Of a stretch of DNA of 64,000 nt, positions 11,682 through 22,967 are shown piece after piece. Position 1 is the stretch's first letter. Each line of letters starts with the position of its first letter. The notes under the pieces were generated by a model that ran no database searches, was not told the DNA's origin, and saw only the letters and a list, made by a program, of their open reading frames with translations. The position numbers and the translations under genes are program-made. The DNA comes from Phragmites australis (Eukaryota; Streptophyta; Magnoliopsida; Poales; Poaceae): the NCBI RefSeq assembly GCF_958298935.1, contig NC_084929.1:4588001-4652000 (forward strand), written 5' to 3'.

Positions 11682-12772
11682 TAATTGATCACTCTTGATT
11701 AGGCTGGAGACACATGCATGTATACACACCATACACATAATGTATACTTTTGTTATGGACTTCGGTTCATTTGGTTTCTTATTTTCTCGATTGGTGTTTT
11801 AGTTTTGGCACGAAAACTTTATTTGATATCATTTTGTAGGTTTTGTTGCTGTTTGTTTTCGTTTTTTTTTCTTGAGAGGTTTTGTTTAAAGTTTCTGCTC
11901 TCGAAGAGTGAAACACTTGAATACTTGTCCTTAATGCTCAACAATATAGGCGGATGCAATATCTCAGGTGTCTCAAAAGGCGATTTTCTCAGAGACGAGC
12001 ACGATTTTCATCCAACGGCTAGCCTCTTTCTCCCGACAAAATCGCTGCCTTCTTCTTCCTCTTAACGCTGTCTCGCTCCTCCGCCTCCCGCCCACTTCCA
12101 CATGTTCCTGTCACTGGATTCGCGCCCGCCACCCTTACCACATCAACCTCTCAATTTTCACGCTCCCCCACCCCACCCTGGCCCACCAGCTATCCTCTAC
12201 CGCACGCAGCCTGTGGCTCCCCCATCGTCTTACTACCCTGCTCTCACACTCGCACTCTTCCTAAATTTCATGCTCGTACTTTTCCTAATTTTAGACGTCT
12301 GAAATTTAGGAAGGGTAAATAATATAAGGTCATGGAATTAAATCCTAGAAAAATGAAACCCAATAAAAAAATCGAGCTCACAATAATCCTATTGGTTGTT
12401 TAGGGCTATCAACAAGTCGACGTCGAGCGAGGTCAGGTAGGCTAGAATTGAGCGGATCGAGATTTCAACCAAGCCTTGGGCGTTCTGCTTGAGCCTAGCT
12501 TTGTGCTCGGCTCGGCTCGCCTTGGCTTGATGAACCTAGAATATTGTGGATTTTATTTCTAAGCCTTTCTTGATCCGTATGTTGAGAGGATTCTTTTTAA
12601 CTGCAATTGTGCCCACAATAAAATGTACGCCGCTTCCAGCCCATTTTTCTTTTCTGACACAGTTGAATTTTATATAGCGAACTGATTTTGTCACTTTCAA
12701 GCACCATAAAACATCTTTAATTTTCTACATCGTTTTCCTTTTCAGCAGTAAAAAGAAATTCTTATCTTACAG
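11682..12772. other. 3' flank of the HLH gene and intergenic DNA
   Basis: The first few hundred bases may be the 3' untranslated region. Beyond that lie T-rich DNA and a stretch near 12430-12530 with repeated TCGAGC/GCTCGGCTCG words. Open frames at 11718-12302 have no recognisable homology. Confidence 0.4.
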
Positions 12773-12888
12773 AAACTAAGAGCGAACTCATAAAGAACAC
12801 TCAAACTGCCATAAAGCTCAGAGAGAAATTAAAACTGGTTGCAGAAGAAAAGGTTCAGGGAGAAAAAGAAAAGACGAATAACTTGAAA
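12773..12888 (+). pseudogene. Coiled-coil exon fragment joined to a LINE
   Basis: After a good acceptor (TTCTTATCTTACAG) there is an open stretch with heptad-like Lys/Glu/Leu composition, including KLREKLKLVAEEKVQGEKEK. It looks like an exon of a host coiled-coil protein, family not identified. It passes without a stop directly into the LINE zf-RVT frame at about 12889. It may be a captured or stranded exon where the LINE inserted. Confidence 0.45.
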
Positions 12889-13832
12889 GAGCAATACCCT
12901 TCGCTTTATAACATCTCACGTACTAAAGGTGCTACAGTTGCTTCTGTCTTTAGTACTGTACCTTTAAAAATTTCTTTTCGCAGAGGTCTTCTTGGTCCTA
13001 ACTTAGTGTTGTGGTACGATTTAGTGGCCCGGATCTCTCATGTGACTTTGAACACTGATACTGATATATTTCGTTGGAGTCTCACGAATACAAGCCTTTT
13101 TTGTGTTCAATCAATGTACAGGGCTTTAACGACTAACGGCAATGTAGCGCAATCTAGAAGCATTTGGAGAATGAGGTCACCTCTCAAGATTAAAATATTT
13201 ATGTGGTATCTGTATAGATGAATTGTTTTAACTAAGGATAACTTAGTTAAGAGAAATTGGCATGGAAGTGAGAGGTGTTGTTTTTGTTCTGATAATGAGA
13301 CTACTCAACATCTCTTTTTTGATTGCCATGTTGCGAAGTTTCTGTGGAGACTGGTTCATATTACTTTTGGGTTACAGCCCCCCATTAGCTTTATTCATAT
13401 GTTTGGGACATGGTTGAATGGGGTGAGCACCAATTTAAAAAGACATATGTTATTAGGTGCATCAGCTATATGTTGGGCTATCTGGTTAAGTCGGAATGAC
13501 GTTGTCTTTAACAAAACTCCTATGAAAACATATATGCAGGTACTATACAGGGGGACACACTGGCTTAGGTTTTGGACAAATCTACAACCCAAAGAAGAAG
13601 ACCAAGAATTAATAAAGAGCGCTTGCCGAAACTTGGAGGTGGCGGTAATGCAGATTTTTTCACACCATGGATGGAGATTTAGTAATAGGATTTCTCATTA
13701 TTAATTCTCGTCATCCGGACGTGTTTGGAGTTTGGTTATTTATGTTTATTGCAGACGGAGGTGCTGCACAATGATGTAATATTTTGGTCATAGCCTCTTT
13801 GAGGTGAAGGCCGGAACTCTCCATTATCTAAA
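12889..13832 (+). mobile_element. 5'-truncated LINE, ORF2 C-terminus
   Basis: The plus-strand frame starts at EQYPSLYNISR and continues through SPLKIKIFMWYLYR, an in-frame TGA near 13219, CCFCSDNETTQHLFFDCHV, and WAIWLSRNDVVFNK to a stop at 13702. This is the zf-RVT end of L1-type ORF2, closely related in sequence to the LINEs at 21.4-29.8 kb. The 3' end CATTATCTAAAAAATT resembles the tails of those copies. Truncated and dead. Confidence 0.85.
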
Positions 13833-15455
13833 AAATTAATTAGGTTGTTTTGCTTAGTGTAATGGGCCCGGCCTAAGTCGCTCATAACCCACCTGTCTCC
13901 TGGGCCTTACAATACGTAGTAGGTCGTACCAGATGCCAAATCCTTCGGCCGTTCGGATGGGCCCAAATTTTGAGGTCATCACTGTGGCCAATGGAGCTGA
14001 ACAGAACCTGATGAAAAAAAGAGCAAACGCAAACAATATTTGGCCATCCTGCTGCAATGAATAACAAGATTATGTCGGATTTGTAAGAGTAATAGTATTA
14101 TGGTTGAAGTGACTCCCAAAAAGGAAGTCATCTGTTTAGTAATATGCCTAGCTTTTGTATCTATGGAACAAGTCTCTCTTGCTTTCGCTCCTATGGATAG
14201 GCTTATCACTTGCACCGACCTAATCGTCTTTGACTTGGTCAACCATGTGGCCTTGATCAATCATCCGATACTTCTTGACATCTTCATATGTATGGTCTAG
14301 ATCACCCATGATTTTAACCCGCATCCCCAACATCTGACCCTAAGCCACCTGCTTAGTCCCCATTCTCATCGTCGTTGATTGCCATGTTGACTCTATTGAC
14401 CTATACATCATAAGACAAGAAAATATATTTCTCCAATTCCACAATATAACATCATCACCTTTCACCAACTCCAATTAGCAACATATAACCATCTCCATGT
14501 ATTTTTATCAACTAAACCATCGTCATTCACAACATTGCATTATACCCTAAAAGGCACTTTCCATGCACACACAAGCATAACATGCAACTCCATGTATAAC
14601 AACATCACATATATGCTCAACCATGCATCTACCAACATATCCAACACATGCACCAATGCACAAACATCACTCATCTCGCATACACCGCTGACACATAAAC
14701 CAAATCTCAACCAACTATACTTGTTGGCAATTACTAATTACATTAGGTAGATCATCCCCTATGATCTCATAATCTTCCCCTTATGAGTATATTGGCAACA
14801 CTTGACAACGCAAATTTGAGTTTAGTTTAAAAAGGGTAAAACAATGATGACCATCTAGAAGCCCAAGGAAAATGAAATTCCATAAAAATTGCCAACTAGC
14901 ATATGAAATAAGTTGGAGCACTATCAACAAAGAACAATTGGTTATTGAAAACTTCAATAACTCAAAATCTCAGGAATTCACACAAATTCGCTCATGATCC
15001 ATATAAAAGAACAACTATTCAACTTGACCATGTCATTGCGAGGAAAAGGATGCAAATGCATGAAAAATACTCCCCTCCCAATGGACTCTCATTTTCTCTC
15101 CCATTGAGCCTGTTTTGGTATTTTCATGCATCTACACCACCAATGCAATGCAATACTTGACTCAAGCCAAATCAACTTGTCAATTACTCATCACAAATGC
15201 TAAGTCATGATACATATCAACATGGCTTCTCATATCAAATACCTTCGATCTATTTTTCGGTGATTAGTGAGAGGATTCTGAACTTTTTGTAAAATTTAAT
15301 GTGGGAGTCCATCCTTATTCCCAATTTAAGAAATTTTTCTTCCTAGAAATTTAATATAAATTGGATCATTTTTTAATTCTGCACATATATCTAGGCTATA
15401 GTCTATTGTTTCCTTTTTCCCTTTGGATTTGTGCGAGAAACTTTTTCCTGTTATT
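13833..15455. other. Intergenic, no gene recognised
   Basis: AT-rich DNA with short frames only. The region 14380-14720 is rich in CAACA/ACCAAC words, which create spurious Thr/Asn/His frames. No terminal repeats or conserved coding signature were seen. Confidence 0.4.
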
Positions 15456-15781
15456 ATTTAGTCGTCAACCCGAGCCCGCGCACGGGCTGCGAACTCCAAG
15501 TAATAATAAAAAGGAAAATAATAAAAATATGTTTTGCAGGAGGTGGCGTACATCAATTGCACCAAAGGTACTCCGGCTATGTACGTTAGTTTGGCTCTAG
15601 TAAGAAAGCCTATATATATGCAAGTAATAAAAAACCAAGCTCCAGGAGACCCAACAATGAAGACTGGAACACAGGATAGCGACGGTTTTACCTCAGCCAA
15701 TTCGTGTCAATATATGTGATCCCATCACTGTATTCGAAAAAATATGATAAATTTTAAGTTCAGATTTTATTAAAAGGAAAA

Positions 15782-16257
15782 CTACACATAATAAGATAGA
15801 TGCAAACACTTAGAACTACCAGATCTATCATGTATGTCAAAACAAAAACATATTTTCATGAGTAAAAGTTGTGCACATAACTTACTCGTTGGGTCGATGA
15901 ATACGAGTTTCTGTGAGGGTGATCTGGTTGATGTTGTGAAAGCAGCTCCTTGGACGTAGTCGAAGTCGAGGACGTAGTCAAACTCGAGGATGTCTACGAA
16001 GAAGTCAAGGCATGTTGAAGTCGTCGTAGCAGTCACCGAGCGATCGCATTGAGCGCTACCCAAAAACCTGATTGCTGCCCTGTACAAGTCTCTACGTGGC
16101 ACCGGTTTTGGAGATCCCACTCTTCTTTCTCCTCGGTGCATACTGAATGGAAAGGATGACAAGGCTTAGCAGCAAACAAAACAGTGCAGCGGGCGCGAAA
16201 GAGAAGAGAATTGGGAAAAATGAGGAGACATAAATAAGAGAATCCCAACAAGGACAT
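15782..16257 (-). other. Unrecognised open stretch on the minus strand
   Basis: An open frame of 126 codons (15782-16162) contains the echo FVDILEFDYVLDFDYVQG, caused by a short internal DNA repeat. A second frame overlaps it. I do not recognise the product, and the repeat suggests transposon-derived sequence rather than a host gene. Confidence 0.2.
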
Positions 16258-16479
16258 CTCCCGGTTCTCAAATAGACATCAAATTGACAGTTTCAATCAC
16301 AAATGGTAATTAATTTCAATTAAATCAGACATTTCAATTTCATTTAATTATCAGAAGAAACTACCACATTTATCCTTGATTTCAAATATCCATTTTAATC
16401 TCATTAAATCAGAATCATCACATTAAAAGAAAAAGGTAATTGCACGATTGACCGCCATATCTACATGCACACGGCCCGC

Positions 16480-17450
16480 TAACAGGTCACGCGATTTCAC
16501 GTGTAAAATACACAAAATGCGCTTGTGTGTATAGCAAAATTTGTCTGTGTTTTCACATCACATACGTTTTTTTTAATATTCGTCTATATTTTATCACACA
16601 TCATAGACGGTTTTTTTAATGTCTGTCTGTGTTCTATTACAGACAGTTTTATTAAAAACCATTTGTGACTTCTGGCACACTGAGACAACGGGTCATGTTA
16701 CAGACACGCCTATGTTTAGCAACGTGATATGTTCCATTGTACTACTATGATGTACTTGATATGGTCGATGTACTGCTATGTTTTGTTATGACGCCCTTTT
16801 ATATTGATTAAGCTCTTGTATATGTTACCTGATGTTGAAGATGTGATCGATATATGCATATATATATTATCTGAGTTCTTGTATATGTTACCTGATGTTG
16901 AAGATATGGTTTATATGTGCATATATATGTTTCCTAGTGTGAAATATTTGCAGGAGAAGATGGCTGTCAAATCCCGATATTGCTTCAAGATGTAACAAGA
17001 AAATAGGTAAAACCCTTTGAGGCATAAGCACATTAGTGACAGGTAAAAACGTCATGCGTCACTAAAAAGGTCATCAGTGACGGGTTGTAAACTCACGCTT
17101 CACTGATGACTCAATCATTAGTGACGGGTGCATTTACCACCCATCACTAATAAGCGAGTCACAGTAACAGATGCATTTACCACTCGTCACTAATAACTAA
17201 GTTCCAATAACATAATGTGGTTACTACCCATCACTGATGATAACAACACCCGGCAACACAAAGAAACTATCAGTCGACGATGATACGTGCGCTGCAGGAT
17301 CAAATCCGTACGCTCGTTTGATCCCGCAATAGGAACAATCTACGATTTGTCACTGAATAAGTGACTGTTCTACGATATGCCATCCATTGTGAGAATGACA
17401 GGTAGCAACTTATTCAGTGGTAAATAGTAGAATCTCCCACCGCAATGACA
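16480..17450. repeat. Subterminal-type repeats of a decayed DNA transposon
   Basis: From 17035 to 17250 short words recur in both orientations: AGTGACGGGT and its complement ACCCATCACT, with variants such as CACTCGTCACTAAT. At 16540-16700 another family appears around GTCTGTGT and ACAGACAG. Clusters of inverted short words are typical of CACTA subterminal regions in grasses, but CACTA ends were not found, so the assignment is tentative. Confidence 0.45.
16810..16930. repeat. Two-copy tandem repeat of about 66 bp
   Basis: CTTGTATATGTTACCTGATG and the following TTGAAGAT occur twice (about 16814 and 16880), each followed by ATATGTGCATATATAT-like sequence. It creates a spurious 63-codon frame. 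Confidence 0.7.
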
Positions 17451-17990
17451 CTACCGCCCGATCAATGCATGCATGTTAGGGTTATAGAGAGAGCCGATCA
17501 AGAGGATGTGCAGGATCATAACGAGGCTCAGTCCCTTTTCTTTTGCGATCGATTGGAGGGACCGGTTGAAGCGTTCTTTTTTAATAGTAGAGGTGGGTAA
17601 ATTGGCATCAGCTGTGAGGGTAACACTCAACGGTGAGGATTATAGTTGACGTTGTTTATAATGATTAAGGCCAACAAATCAATGATCAGATACTCAGATG
17701 TTTAGTTTTTCTGACATTTTTTAGGATTTCTCTTTTTTCTTAACATATCTCGTCTTAGGATTATAGTGGAGTTTATGAAAGAGCCTCAATTAGTAAATAT
17801 AAAGATCGACACCATATACATATAGTATATATGATCCACATCAAATTAAGATTTTCTAAATTAATTGCTTAATCTCGACAGGAGAAGAGGTAGAAAGACA
17901 GGCATGCAATAGTTAATATTGAAATCAGGTGATTATATTCAATGACGGCGGTTGTGAAAATGTTAGAGCTAGCAATGCCATGAGGGAGCC

Positions 17991-17991
<1 letters not shown>

Positions 17992-18048
<57 letters not shown>
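17992..18048. repeat. (GA)n microsatellite
   Basis: An uninterrupted GA dinucleotide run of about 57 bp, likely length-polymorphic. Confidence 0.97.
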
Positions 18049-18050
<2 letters not shown>

Positions 18051-18413
18051 ATTTACTGCACCGGTGTGGCTTTCTCCCTCTCTCGCAGCTGCGATCGCTC
18101 GGACTCGGCTATGAAACACACCAAAAGGTAGCTTGCAAGTTGCAAAGATCCATCCAAGCTAGATAGGAATCGCGCGCCTCTCCAACCCGGCCGTTAAGTC
18201 CCCTCCCCTCCCAATTCCTGGCCAGCCCTGGTTCAATTACTTTTGTTCCTCCTCCAGCCACTTCGATCAAAGTTTGGAACTAGCACCGGCGTTGATAATC
18301 GTCAGAATTACATGCATGATCGAGTTGGAGCAGAAAAGAAGTCGTACTCACCGTGCGTTGTTGTTGATCGATCCCCTAGCAGGTAGGGGCAGCAGCAGCA
18401 GCAGCTTTGATCC

Positions 18414-18960
18414 ATGGACGACAAGCTGAAGAATCCTCCTCCGTTGCCGGTGTCCGTGGCCGACAAGAAGAAGACCAAGCCTCGGCTTCCGTTGCCGTCT
18501 GTCGAGCTCCTCACCGCCGGCGCCTACGCACTCATCAACCACACCCCGCCCCTGCAGCCCTGTAATTAACTAGTAATTCGTGTTGGACATGCAGTGTATC
18601 TTTCGATCATGCGTTAAGTTCCTGCATGCATGCATTCGTGTTGCAGTCCTCGTGGTGGTCGCCGTGCATCGAGCTGACGGACGCGCAAGACGTCGAGGCA
18701 GGCGCCCTCATGCACGTACGGGATGCTGTGGTGCTCCGCGCCCCAGGCGAACGCCGCGGCGCTGGAGCTGTTGCTCCCGGGCCGAATTAGCCGCCGGGCC
18801 CTCGACTTCGTCCCCCTCGGGGCGGCCGCAGCCAGCCACTACATGTACTGATGTACGCCAGGATTCTCGGCCTCCACCTCCTCGCCGCCCCGGGGGAGCT
18901 AGCTCTTAATCATCACAATGCATGGTCGGCACCGCGGCGTCTTCATGTTTGCGGTCGAGG
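18414..18960 (+). pseudogene. Two-exon host gene fragment, unknown family, frameshifted
   Basis: Exon 1 (18414-18561) encodes a proline- and lysine-rich start, then LTAGAYALINHTPPLQP. A GT donor at 18562 and a TTGCAG acceptor before 18647 join in phase to SSWWSPCIELTDAQDVEAGA and HVRDAVVLRAPG. After that the sensible frame shifts: ALELLLPGRISRRALDFVPL and GAAAASHYMY lie in another frame, ending in TGA. A further piece (ARILGLHLLAAPGELALNHH) follows in a third frame. The GC-rich codon use resembles grass first exons. The pattern suggests a former gene decayed by indels. I do not recognise the family. Confidence 0.5.
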
Positions 18961-19076
18961 AAAACTGCTACGTGGGCTGCCTGTTGAGTGGTAGAGGCTT
19001 CGCATGGCCACCGCCGCTCGGGAGGGAGCCGGTCGTGATGGTGTGTGCAGCCGTCGTGAGGACGGCCGCGTCATTT

Positions 19077-19168
19077 GCCAGGCGAGGAGGCCGCCGGTCG
19101 TCGTCGCCCGGAGATCCGGCAGTGCCAGGCGAGGAGGCCGCCGGTCGTCGTCGCCCGGAGATCCGGTC
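19077..19168. repeat. 47-bp tandem duplication
   Basis: Two near-identical copies of a GC-rich unit containing GCCAGGCGAGGAGGCCGCCG, starting near 19077 and 19124. It lies in a GC-rich stretch (18960-19640) with overlapping open frames on both strands that I regard as compositional. No product was recognised there. Confidence 0.85.
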
Positions 19169-19775
19169 ATCCGGTCTCTGCCGGATCCGGCCGGCCACCA
19201 CCGGGAGGAGCGCGGCCATTAGGGCTGGTCGTCACCAGCCGCCTTCAACACCGGAGGGCGGGCACCGCTGGCCCCGTTGGTGTGCCTCCCGAGCGCAGCG
19301 CGAAAGAGACGCGCTACTTCGGCTGCATGGGGTCAAACGCCGCCTTGAAGCCTCCGCGCCGGGCTGGATCTGCCGTCATGAAGAAGAGGCGTCGCCGCCG
19401 TGAGGGCGTGAGGACATCGTTGCCGACCGTGGGGCGTGGGCTGCACGGATGGCTGGCCGCCACCTTGGAGAGGCAGCGCCTGCTCCTGTTCAGGCCGGCC
19501 ATCGTAGTCGATGTGGGATGATCCGCGAGTGCCATCAGAAGGTGCATGGAGACGACCTCCAGAAAAGCGTGGATGACGACGACGGTGTCACCGGCCTTTG
19601 TGACGGATCCAAGATGGAAAAGGTGGTTGGTTGTTTTTCTACGCAGATAATTTGCTAATTAATTTATATAATTTGGGTTATAATTCAATCTTCTCATTGT
19701 TAGTTTTTTTTTGAGGTACTTCTCATTGTTAGTTGTGTTTGGTATGCCTATCTGTTTCACCTTTTTCCTTTTCAG

Positions 19776-20256
19776 TTTGATAATTGCACAACAGGCATTA
19801 CTGAAGAAGTAAGCAATGCCTTTATCTGACATGTAAATGGGATCCGTTAGAATATGTTATATTTGATACCTTGTTTACCTGCCTTAGGTTACAGAGGATA
19901 AAGCGGTGGTGGAGTCGTGGGTGTATACCTCTACTCACCAAATTTAAATCTTGGTGTTGCACATATTTAGATGTTTATGATTTTAATAATTGCATCTTTA
20001 GTTGGTGCAGAAATCGAAAGTTACATTTTTTCATTAAAAAACAGAGGATAAAGCTCAGGAGTTGATTGCAGATGCTATTACAAAGCTGGTATGGTACTTT
20101 CTGAAATTGCATGTGCGTGCTTATCATAGTTTCCTGTACTGAAAATCATTTCCTTTTCTTTTTCAGGGGGACAGACCAAAGTTTTATGCGCAGTATATCA
20201 AAAAGAAGGTAGACATTGCCAGAGCTATGGGAGTGATTCCCGCAGCATCACCTTAA
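19776..20256 (+). pseudogene. C-terminal exons of a host gene, one split by a SINE
   Basis: Three exon-like blocks have consistent phase 0. 19776-19808 (FDNCTTGITEE) has a TTTTCAG acceptor and a GTAAGC donor. 19888-20088 begins VTEDKA and, after a 136-bp SINE, continues QELIADAITKL up to a GTATGG donor. 20167-20256 (GDRPKFYAQYIKKKVDIARA to a TAA stop) follows a TTTTTCAG acceptor. Excising the SINE and one target copy restores an open frame. With the SINE in place, exon read-through hits TAA at about 19947. The conserved-looking C-terminus suggests a real gene, but I do not recognise it and found no clear upstream exons (a possible one ends at about 19620). Confidence 0.6.
19905..20040 (+). 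mobile_element. tRNA-derived SINE inserted in an exon
   Basis: A 136-bp insert begins GGTGGTGGAGTCGTGGGTGT and contains a B-box-like AATTTAAATCTTGGTG about 40 bp downstream. It ends T-rich and then TTAAAAA. It is flanked by the perfect 14-bp repeat ACAGAGGATAAAGC (19891-19904 and 20041-20054), the signature of LINE-mediated retroposition. A-box and B-box spacing fit a tRNA-derived SINE of grasses. Confidence 0.75.
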
Positions 20257-21426
20257 TTTTATTGTCAATCAAGTACATGTCCACATCCTTTTCATTTATG
20301 GATAACCAAAATAGTTGCAGCCTAACAACATCCTTGCAGGATAAATTGAACCGACAGGATGTGCTTATCTTATTGTATTAGAGATCCCTAAGGATGAGAA
20401 GTCTTCATGAATCTTTTGCTAGATCATGGATTGGATCTATCTTCAGTCTGTTTTCTACTTTGCTGTCCACATGTGGACAAATTATTCGTCTGTTGCTATT
20501 TTCTAGCTAATTATAGAAGCAGGCAAATTTTAACCAAAATGTTCTTTTTACCTGCTAAGATTCAATTGTACTACATTGTTTAAAACTAGTAAAGCGTTTA
20601 GGATATATTTCCGTAGGGGAGGGATCAAGCTTGGTGTAAGCTCACCTCTACTACAGTAAGTTTAATTAAGGAGGAGGGGATTGCAGTGTATGTATACTAC
20701 TGGGTCAATTGCAGTTTCGTTGATCTCCGGCTCATTTGCATCAGACATGAATAATTGGCAGTGATATTTGGCAGCGGTTGTCTTCAACTAGCAAGAATGC
20801 ATGCGTTGACATGAATAGGATCGTAGAAACAATAGAGAAACTACTTGGGATGACTGAAGAAGATTGGCCTCAATGATCCGATCAAGTTGTACAAGCCTGA
20901 ATTGAATGATATGAACAAATATTACATCGCCGCGCCATTTCCTTCCTTTGTCAATTCTTGTTATCTAGAATCTATACCGCCAAGCCCTAGCACGTTTGAA
21001 GAGGCTGCATCTTGTTAGCGAAATTTTGTGCTATCCTACCTTGAATCTATGTCAGCTAGAAATTTTCCCTGTGTATCATCACCAATGTGTGCATCTGCTT
21101 AAATCGAATCCGATCGTCCAACGATTAAAAACAAGACATGCTAGAGCGGCGTGTGCCTTGCAAATTCAGACAGACCAGCAGACTCGCAAGCGACTACCAT
21201 GCCCAGAGCAAAGTCCAATGCTGGAAACTCATAGGAAGCCAGAGCCTGCAACATGATAGAAACAACAGGTAGATTCTCAATCAATGACTGACTAGATAAG
21301 ATATACCCAACTTCATGCCAGCCCACAATCGTTAGCAACAACCATGGTGTGGTAAGGTAAACATACACTGCAAGACATCCCGGTCATGAAAACATCACTG
21401 TTGTTGCACACACCAGTACACCAAGG
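20257..21426. other. Intergenic, no gene recognised
   Basis: This holds the likely 3' flank of the preceding gene fragment, then AT-rich DNA. Frames at 20996-21368 show no recognisable domain. Confidence 0.4.
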
Positions 21427-21434
21427 TGCATCAT

Positions 21435-22711
21435 TTTTAGATAATGAAATAACTTAAAAGCATCCTAGTCTTTACATCTAATGATATATCTGGTTTTTTT
21501 ATCATTATTACAACCTTTTCCTGCGACGTAGACTCCTATCATAAAGAATACTTTCTCACTTACTTATTACAATAGAAAGGTATATGGTGTAGACTCGTCT
21601 ACAACATTGCCACCTAACACGCATGATGTAAGAGAGACAAAAGGATCACCACTATTTAAAAATTTCTAATCTATTACAAAACCTTCACCCATATCTTGCA
21701 AAGATTTTTATTGTAGTGGTCTCCAAAAGTCGGCACGCCGTTCGCATATTGTGCCTCACCTCCTCCTTTTGTAGTAAAGTACATAACCTCATCCAGTAAG
21801 TACCCTTGAAGATGACCTGCATATAAGAATGAATCTTTGCTTTATCAAAAACTAAATCATTTCGGCTGAGCCAAAGTACCCAACATAATGCACCTATACC
21901 CACCAAAATATGTTTTTTCATTTCTGAACCTATTCCATCTAGCCATGTTCCGAACATGTTTGAAACATTAAGTGGAGGTTGTAAACCAAACGTTATATGT
22001 ACTGTACACCAGATAAATTTTGCTAAATGATAATAAAAAAGGGATGTTGTATTGTTTCATTTGCATTACAGAAGTCTTACTTCCTTGCCAATTCCTTTTA
22101 GCTAAATTATCTTTTGTCAAGATTACCCCTCTATGCAAAAACCATAAGAAGACTTTAATCTTTAGTGAGAGTTTCAGTTTCCATAGATAGCGATTATTAT
22201 CTATTATATTGGAATTAATTAGAGCTCGATACATAGAATTGACCGTAAAAATTCTGTTTTGGTTAAGCGACCACCTGAACAAATCCGATTGGTCATTTAA
22301 CCGAACTGAAACTAGTTTTGCCACTAAATTATGCCAAGTCACTAACTTATTACCCACTAGAGCTCTCCTAAAAGTTATATTAAGGGGCTCTGACCGAAAC
22401 ACTTCAACTATTGTTGCCGACTTTCTATGTGTGATGTTATATAAAATTGGATATTGCTCGCTTAAAGTGGTATCACCCATCCATAAATCTTCCCAAAATC
22501 TAATCTGAGTGTTGTCTCTTAGTTCAAACTTTCCTATATTTAAAAACCGGGATTTGACACTCATTAGAGACCTGACCAAAACTGTGAGTCTCCAGGCTTC
22601 TTCTCCACTTGAGAAATAGTCTTACCCCTTAGGTATTTGTTTCTAAGAAGTTGTTGTCATACGTCCTCTTCATTTATTAGTTTAAAAAGCCATTTGCTCA
22701 TTAGACTCTTA
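21435..22711 (-). mobile_element. LINE copy A, 5'-truncated
   Basis: Minus-strand ORF2 end: MSKWLFKLINEE near 22690, IRFWEDLWMGDTTLSEQYP, SLKIKVFLWFLHRGVILTKD, then LCWVLWLSRNDLVFDK and a stop near 21685, with frameshifts between. The 3' tail is CATTATCTAAAAA at 21435-21448. The 8-bp repeat TGCATCAT flanks it (21427-21434 and 22712-22719). It is the zf-RVT portion of an L1-type LINE, truncated during insertion. Confidence 0.85.
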
Positions 22712-22967
22712 TGCATCATTTTTAGATAATGGAATATAAATATCCCAGCCTTCAGCAAGAATGCATTCGGCTTCAGAACTTATTACAAAGTCTTGCACTC
22801 AAGCATCTACATCACACATCCTGATCGTATAGAAACATAAACCAAAGAATGCTAACAAAACCTGGATAAAGAGAAATTATTAAGAAGTATCCTATTACTA
22901 AATCTCCATCCATGGTTGGCAAACACTTGTATCATCGTATTCTCAAGAGTTCGGCATGCAAGATGAA

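Noticed and set aside
18943..19547. Several overlapping long frames on both strands
   Set aside because: The high GC content and a 47-bp tandem duplication explain them, and no recognisable domain was seen.
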